Shown: positions 57,725 through 64,000 of the stretch, in pieces | Position numbering within the stretch: position 1 is the stretch's first letter | Layout of the letters: every line of letters begins with the position of its first letter | Assembly (NCBI RefSeq): GCF_037975245.1 | Contig: NC_092564.1 | Span: 3,730,984-3,794,983 of the forward strand | Length of the DNA stretch: 64,000 nt | Reading direction: 5' to 3' | Source of the DNA: Apostichopus japonicus | Lineage: Eukaryota > Echinodermata > Holothuroidea > Aspidochirotida > Stichopodidae | Notes under the pieces: generated by a model | What the model saw: only the letters and a program-made list of their open reading frames with translations | Databases searched by the model: none | What the model was told of the DNA's origin: nothing | Position numbers and translations under genes: made by a program

Positions 57725-58957
57725 GAAGGGCGTAGGAACCGGGGGGCTTGGGGGCGCAAGCCCCCCCCAGTGAAAAATGTGGAAGGGCGGAAGTATCATT
57801 CCGCTCCCCACTTCGCAAGTCAGAAAACCCCTTTTTCATTTCCAAATGAGAAAAAAAAATCATTTGGAGCACCAAATTGCATCTAAGGCCAGGTGAAAAT
57901 ACAATATTAAGTTTACAAAATGGAGTGGGTGTTGAAGTGTGCTATATTGCACCAAATTGCATCTGGGGCTACCTGGAAATGGAAAAAAAATTCAAAAGGG
58001 GAGAGGGACACCCCCTCCCCTTAGACCCATAAACGTACGAGGCGGGGGCAGACTGCCCCCTTAATTTCCAGAGGACAAGAAATTCGGGCAAAAGTCCTGA
58101 AAAATTCGGGCAGCCTAAGAAGAGATTTTTTTCATAAATATGCAGTAGCTTGCCCGGATCTTTTTCAAATTTTTGCCCGACAATTCCATGTTTACTTTAT
58201 TTAGCATCATGATGCCCGAATATTTCCGTGTAACACAACCGTAAGCGCAGCTCATCTGGGCTACCACGCTTTTTGCACGATCATTTTTTTTCTAACTAGT
58301 CAACTGTACACCTGGACATTTCCGACATGAGTGTATATAAGAAACATTTTCCCTTTTTCATGGATGGTAAGGGGGTGGGGGAGGGGGTGCCTACAAGCCT
58401 AGAAGTACAGGTTTATCATATTCTTTGTTATATTTTATCCTTTTTTTGTGAGACAAATTGCAGTCTCACCTGACACAGCGACATTATCCCGCCTACGTTT
58501 CGTTGAACAATATATGTTTTTCTGGAGGTAGCTGAGTACTGTGTTAAAATAATAAATACGGTAAATAAAAAGGAGCTTAAAAACTATACTGTCCTATTTT
58601 TCCCCTTCAAAGTGATGTTACCATTTTTCTTCTTCTAATTTACCAAATTTTTGGGGAAGTGTAAATTTCTAAAACGTGAGGTAATAAAATAAAGAATGTT
58701 TTGATGCAACTTGCAAGGCCTCAGAAGCGCAATTTCCTGCAATCTGAGAGGCATTTTTTACCAAAAATTTTCTTGTACGCTACGCGCCAACCGATGGTGG
58801 CGCTCCGCTTAGATAGTGTCACGGGAACTTTCGGGCACAAACATTTCTGCCCCCCAAACTGAAATGGTCCCATACGCCTATGCTAAGACCACTCCCCAGA
58901 CCGCCCATCAGTCTTCAGCCCCCCCCCCCCACTCAAAAGTACCTTCCTATGCCACTG
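57725..58957. mobile_element. hAT-like non-autonomous DNA transposon, 1.23 kb
   Basis: It is flanked by a perfect 8-bp duplication ACACAAAT (57717-57724 and 58958-58965). The right end reverse complemented reads CAGTGGCATAGGAA, and the left end reads GAAGGGCGTAGGAA, an imperfect but aligned terminal repeat. GGGGGGCTTGGGGGCGCAAG followed by CCCCCC near the left end forms a hairpin. No transposase is present. Confidence 0.75.
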
Positions 58958-58965
58958 ACACAAAT

Positions 58966-60610
58966 TAAATTGTAAACGCCACGATTTGAATTTAGATTAT
59001 AGCTTAGGTTTTTTTTTACAACGATTGGTGAAAACTTTTTATTCCATTTGAAAGGAAAATATCTAACTTTGCATTAAATGATAATGAACGGAACTACAAA
59101 ATGTTAACTTCTTAAATTGACTGAAAAGGGTCTTCTATTAAAAGTTATTTTCTATAATACACTGATTATGTTCTATTTGCAATGTTAAAGTGTTGCAATT
59201 TTGTCGCATAATATGGCACTTGATATTCTTTTTCATCTAACTTTAACATTTTCCACACTTTTTGATTTTATTGCTAATTATATTAAGCTTAAATATTACC
59301 TGTTCAAAAGATACACGTTTTGTATACGATATTACAGCCCACGCAAGCACAACTTATCCTTTTCATTTGTTGTTTTTTAAGTAATTTTAGTCATCTTTTT
59401 CCACCTATCTATATGACTTACAAAGCTTGATTCACTGTTAGAGATAGCTAGAGAATACGCATGAGACAGCTGAGTACATTACAGCCTGTTGCTGCACACA
59501 ACTTGTTCTTTCTATATAAGTCTATATAAGTTCTTTCTGTATAACAGAAACTGAGGAAAAAACTGTTTATACATATATACAGATTGCTTAAAGGTAACAC
59601 ACTAACAATACAACCTGATTAACCTAACAATAGTCTCAAGCAGAGATGTAACAAAATACACTTAACTGATCCACAAACCGCATTCCTTCTTACTACATAT
59701 AATAGAGCTAGAAACTTAAAGGTATATACAGTTTTAACATAATATGAGACTACACTAATCAACATTTACATTGTACAACGTTATTTTGTTATTATTTTAG
59801 TGTTTTTCAAAGTTACACTCAAAAGGTGATCCTTAGTCAGTGAACTTTGAAGAAAGACACATCGTAATAAAACAGACAGACTAAGAAATGGAAAAGGACT
59901 TACCGCTCAGTTGTTGTTATTACAAGTTCCCTTATTAAAGAGAAGGAAACGGTTAACATTTCTTGGGATGTATTTACATACAACCATTGGGAAGCGACAA
60001 AATCACAACAAATATCTCTAGTCTCGATCTTAAAGCAGGAAACATTTTACAGATCGCCCATAAATTTAGGTCAGAATCGCTGTTTTACTACACTTTAACA
60101 AATATCAATTGTGTATTCAGTGCCAACATTATAATATTTGTTGTGTTTAACCCAATACTATTTTCTAAGTTGAAAGAAACTCCACAGTATATGAGGAAGG
60201 ACGGAAATTAATCATCATCCATCGGAACCGAACTTTCTCAGTGTATCTACTTCTAGCTTATTATTCTGAGAATAAACGGGAATCATCAAGACACACTACA
60301 CCGTCCTTGTAACCGTTACAGTTTTATTCCGTCCATGAAATATCTACCTTTGTGCCATGCATCTATTAGTAGCCTGAAAATCAAATGTAACCATATCTGA
60401 ACATGGATTGCTGGTTCTGCTTTCAATAACGAGAAACGTACGCCCCCACCCCACCCCTAAATGTCTCAAACAGTCATAATTTCCGTGACGTACGTTCAGT
60501 GCTAGAATATTCGTAGGCTTTATAGACATATGCTAGCACAAAATTGCCACATTGAGGGTACCTCGTGCCTGTTTAATATGCATGATTCCCAAGGATTATG
60601 CATTTTTGAA
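58966..60610. other. No gene seen
   Basis: AT-rich DNA. The 82-residue frame at 59963-60211 lacks recognisable features. Confidence 0.55.
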
Positions 60611-60617
60611 GTTTATG

Positions 60618-60692
60618 GAGTGGTGTGTTAGCTCAATGGTTAACGCCGGTGCCTTTCAATCATAAGGTCCCGAGTTCGAGTCACTCCAAGAT
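60618..60692 (+). mobile_element. tRNA-like sequence, probable SINE head
   Basis: GGAGTG and CACTCC pair as acceptor ends. A-box-like TTAGCTCAATGGTTAACG and B-box-like GAGTTCGAGTCAC are present, but the T and anticodon stems pair badly, so it is not a functional tRNA. No clear tail. Confidence 0.55.
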
Positions 60693-61280
60693 TAATGTAT
60701 GTCGCCCAGTTACAGAGTTGTTGACAATGGACAATTCATAATCATGGACGATAAAATATGGATCTAAGAGATTGACTTCGGTCAGATTGCGGCTTTGATA
60801 AGCCAATGATGGCTTCTTCGCGAGTTCCTGCTTGCAGGAGGATCTAAAATATACATACGTTCTTAGTAATGTCCTCTGGCAGAAAAATGCAAGTGCCACT
60901 TTATCCAATGGCAAACGACAAAATCGACTTACATTAGCCCGACGTACTAAACAGCCTTAATTTCAAGACATTTAAGTAGAGATAGTCTTCCTCAGCTGTG
61001 TTATTTGAACTTACAACAAAATAAGAGTGTCAATCCTGGCAATATTTTAGTTTCATGTACCTGAAACGCCTTAGAGTAGGCCTATCCCGGAGGGTGTCTA
61101 ATACTATTTGGTAATAAAGACAATATTAAAATATATTATAAACTATATTTTAGTTTTACTAAAACTTAACTATAGGCTACGACATCGTCAACTTATTTAC
61201 AACTTGTGAAGAAAAGTTTACAATAAGGGATATACACTCAATTGCATATATTGCGCCTAATAAGAAGTAGTTATTGCGTA

Positions 61281-62650
61281 AGCACTGCCCCCTCCATTGG
61301 TCTTGATGTCACTAATAAAATTGCTTGTTACGTTGTTCTTATATACTATTTAGGGTTGCAGCGCCCCGATTCGCGTGTGTATGTGTTTGATTCCTTTGAT
61401 ATCTCCCACTCAGAAGGGGAATTTGCCACAGCAGAAGCTGGGTAGAAAATATAAGCTGGCAATCGTACGTACAAAGGACAGTATAAAAAAAGCACTGCCC
61501 CCTCCATTGGTCTTGATGTCACTAATATAATTGCTTGTTACGTTGTTCTTACATACTATTTAGGGTTGTATTTTAGTTGACATTCGTTTTGGTACTCACT
61601 TCCTATTTTCAAAGCGTATTGTTCTTTCTCCCATTTGTGGGAGGAGGGGGGGGGGGGGATATTAACCACTTTGAGTGTTTGGACCAATCAATATTTATAT
61701 TTATAACAAAGATTCAGTTGTTCCCTTCCTGCTGCAAAAGTGCTCAATACATAAAAGTAGAGCAAGTGCATAATATAGTATACATTTATGGTAACTTACA
61801 GCATGTTGTTACTCGATTTCACGCCTGTACAGCAATCATCAGGCAAATGGACGCAAATAATCGTGTGAACTTATTTCTTCCTAACACGGCTGGCTGGTAT
61901 GTTACCATGGCGACACTTTAAGATGTCTCAGTGGTTGAATGGCCCCGATTCGCGTTTGTATGTGTTTGATTCCTTTGATATCTCCCACTCAGAAGGGGAA
62001 TTTGCCACAGCAGAAGCTGGGTAGAAAATATAAGCTGGCAATCGTACGTACAAAGGACAGTATACAAAACAAAGCACTGCCCCCTCCATTGGTCTTGATG
62101 TCACTAATATAATTGCTTGTTACGTTGTTCTTACATACTATTTAGGGTTGTATTTTAGTTGACATTCGTTTTGGTACTCACTTCCTATTTTCAAAGCGTA
62201 TTGTTCTTTCTCCCATTTGTGGGAGGAGGGGGGGGGGGGATATTAACCACTTTGAGTGTTTGGACCAATCAATATTTATATTTATAACAAAGATTCAGTT
62301 GTTCCCTTCCTGCTGCAAAAGTGCTCAATACATAGAAGTAGAGCAAGTGCATAATATAGTTTACATTTATGGTAACTTACAGCATGTTGTTACTCGATTT
62401 CACGCCTGTACAGCAATCATCAGGCAAATGGACGCAAATAATCGTGTGAACTTATTTCTTCCTAACACGGCTGGCTGGTATGTTACCATGGCGACACTGT
62501 AAGATGTCTCAGTGGTTGAATGGCCCCGATTCGCGTTTGTATGTGTTTGATTCCTTTGATATCTCCCACTCAGAAGGGGAATTTGCCACAGCAGAAGCTG
62601 GGTAGAAAATATAAGCTGGCAATCGTACGTACAAAGGACAGTATAAGAAA
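61281..62650 (+). repeat. 582-bp tandem duplication with a partial third unit lacking an internal 370-bp segment
   Basis: AGCACTGCCCCCTCCATTGG starts at 61281, 61491 and 62073. Units two and three (period 582) are nearly identical. The first unit (210 bp) has the same ends but lacks about 370 bp between TAGGGTTG and CCCCGATTCGCG. The internal 114- and 80-codon frames are copies of each other and look non-coding. Confidence 0.88.
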
Positions 62651-62689
62651 AAAACCTAGCTCAGCTTAACTATGCTGCATTTAGAGAAT

Positions 62690-63760
62690 GTCTGGATCTC
62701 GATCGAGGGAGTGAGTGATATGAAGTAAACAGCCAATGTTTGGTGTTTGCAAAGCTTTTCAACAAAAGAAGCCCTTCTTCCGAGCATGATCACCAACGGG
62801 GACAGGGAGTAACATGAATCGGAATTTTTCATAGAGTTTCTGCATGGCAGGAAAGTCAATGCGACTTACTGATTTCTGCTCGATTAGCTGAAGTTTTGGG
62901 AAACTTTCATTATTTTTAAATCCGATATCGTCGTTAATTCAAAGGAATTGTGTTGACTTATCTGAGACGGCAGGTCGTATCTGATGATTAAAACCGAACG
63001 GTGCCGTGGTTTTTAGATTAAGTTCCTAGACATTTTCTTTTCCTTTGCTATATTTGTCTGTCTTCCAAGAATCGTTTTGGTCAATGGAAATAACAAGTCA
63101 TATCTCAATGGAATGATTTGGGAGATTGAAGTGATTTGCAAAAGGTCGATTGATCTTGTTTGCTTTGATGGCCGATCTATGTTCAGTCATTCTTATTCGT
63201 AACGTGTTTGTCGACTCTCCAGCGTATTGTAAGTTGCCAATATTGCAGTAGATGAGGTAAATGACGTTTTTCGAGAGGAAGTTTATTTGATACCGGAATC
63301 GGAACGTGCCTGTACTTTGGTTGCTCTGAAAGGCCCAAGCATAGAATCGACAAGTAAGCACGTCTTGCAATTTTGTGTACAGGACGATGATCCTGGATTT
63401 TTTTTATTTTTTTGCCCCCGATGAGGTTTCATCCTAAGAAGATGCCCTTACTAACATGTCCCGTATACATGGTTTCTGGGTCTTTAATTGAAATGACAAG
63501 TGGTTCTGAGAAAACTGATTTCATACGGTCGGTTCTTTGAAGTATGTGAAAGTTCTTCTGAATGATATTTGCCAGTGGTGGGAGACCAAGGTGGAATTCA
63601 GTAACCAATGGTACCCTTTTGGAACTGGTTTGCGATAACTTCGCCACATATCATATGCCTTCGAATACGTCCGTACGGTAAAGTATACGTTATTCCGTTT
63701 CCAGCATTCGTCTCTTTCTGTGGAAGAATTGTCATTAACAATTAACGCACAATGAGGAAG
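62690..63760 (-). mobile_element. Penelope-like element, 3' half (RT C-terminus and GIY-YIG endonuclease), decayed
   Basis: The minus strand reads, in order, VPLVTEFHLGLPPLANIIQ (Penelope RT C-terminal region), then KNVIYLIYCNIGNLQYAGES, then LRIRMTEHRSAI and PFANHFNLPNHS (GIY-YIG endonuclease), and a tail with ELNLKTTAPFGFNHQ. Stops interrupt it. The Penelope-type CxxC of the nuclease linker is changed. The 5' reverse-transcriptase part is missing. Confidence 0.85.
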
Positions 63761-63779
63761 TTTCTGGACATGATCAACT

Positions 63780-64000
63780 ACAAGAAGACGTCGGCAACGA
63801 CGATGCAGATATCTCCACTTAGCATCAACAAGTCCTTGTCCATTGAAAAAGCAATGACCAAAAATGGCTTGAATTTCATTCTGAAAATTACAAAGATGAT
63901 GACAGGATTTGGGAGATCATTGAGTTGACTTGAATAGTTGCGTGATATCATTGTATGGACGGGAAGATCTATTGACAAGTCATCTTTTTACAAGGTGCAC
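63780..64000 (+). pseudogene. Decayed paralogue of the LRR receptor's membrane exon, running off the window
   Basis: GAAAATTACAAAGATGAT and TTTGGGAGATCATTGAG align with 55110-55155 of the receptor gene. Translation gives LEFHSENYKDDDRIWEIIEL followed by T and a stop, versus [20 protein letters not shown] in the intact gene. The preceding acidic-linker region also aligns (GAAGACGTCGGCAACGACGA). Stops and small indels mark it as a pseudogene. Confidence 0.82.

Noticed and set aside
61836-61842. CTGATGA (minus strand) as another hammerhead core
   Set aside because: No credible stem II or stem I and no consistent GAAA position; likely chance. The same holds for its copy at about 62418.
61577-61921. 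114-codon frame in the 582-bp duplication
   Set aside because: Includes a poly-G run, has no domain, and its copy at 62260 starts elsewhere; treated as repeat sequence.

Overview
The window is animal nuclear DNA: AT-rich, with spliced genes (GT-AG introns), many simple repeats and several transposon classes. Gene content (TMEM169-like, CHID1-like, LRR receptor), tRNA-derived SINEs and Penelope-like elements suggest a marine invertebrate deuterostome. A holothurian-like echinoderm is my guess, but it is inference only.

Layout. 2.2-2.8 kb (-): the conserved exon of a TMEM169-like membrane protein. 5.5-14.8 kb (+): ten exons homologous to CHID1 (GH18-like, SI-CLP), with reading-frame breaks and no terminal exon. 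15.7-17.1 kb (-): the first two exons (signal peptide, LRR N-cap) of an LRR gene whose remaining exons are absent. 17.7-19.3 kb: a 73-bp tandem array carrying a hAT-type MITE. 19.6-20.0 kb (-): a LINE reverse-transcriptase fragment. 20.0-31.7 kb: a tandem array of nine tRNA-His units (-), split by a nearly pristine 9.3-kb Ty3/Gypsy element (20265-29559).

34.6-56.3 kb (+): a 20-exon gene assembled here into a predicted 1107-residue protein: signal peptide, LRR N-cap, about 15 LRRs mostly encoded one per 72-nt phase-2 exon, a Cys-rich GCC2/GCC3-like stalk, and a polytopic membrane region. Its introns hold a 0.66-kb CATC/CGTC microsatellite, a 1.8-kb foldback element with 57-nt terminal inverted repeats, SINEs, Penelope fragments, and a tRNA-like head followed by a well-formed type I hammerhead ribozyme on the sense strand (51026-51071).

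56.5-64 kb: Penelope-like fragments, a hAT-like element with an 8-bp target duplication, a 582-bp tandem duplication, and at the right edge a decayed paralogue of the LRR receptor. With the 15.7-17.1 kb fragment this makes three relatives of the LRR receptor in 64 kb, suggesting a local gene family.

Most interesting: the hammerhead ribozyme joined to a tRNA-like promoter inside a receptor intron; the LRR receptor with LGR-like exon structure but a non-rhodopsin membrane region; the foldback element; and the tRNA-His array with one copy whose anticodon reads GCG.
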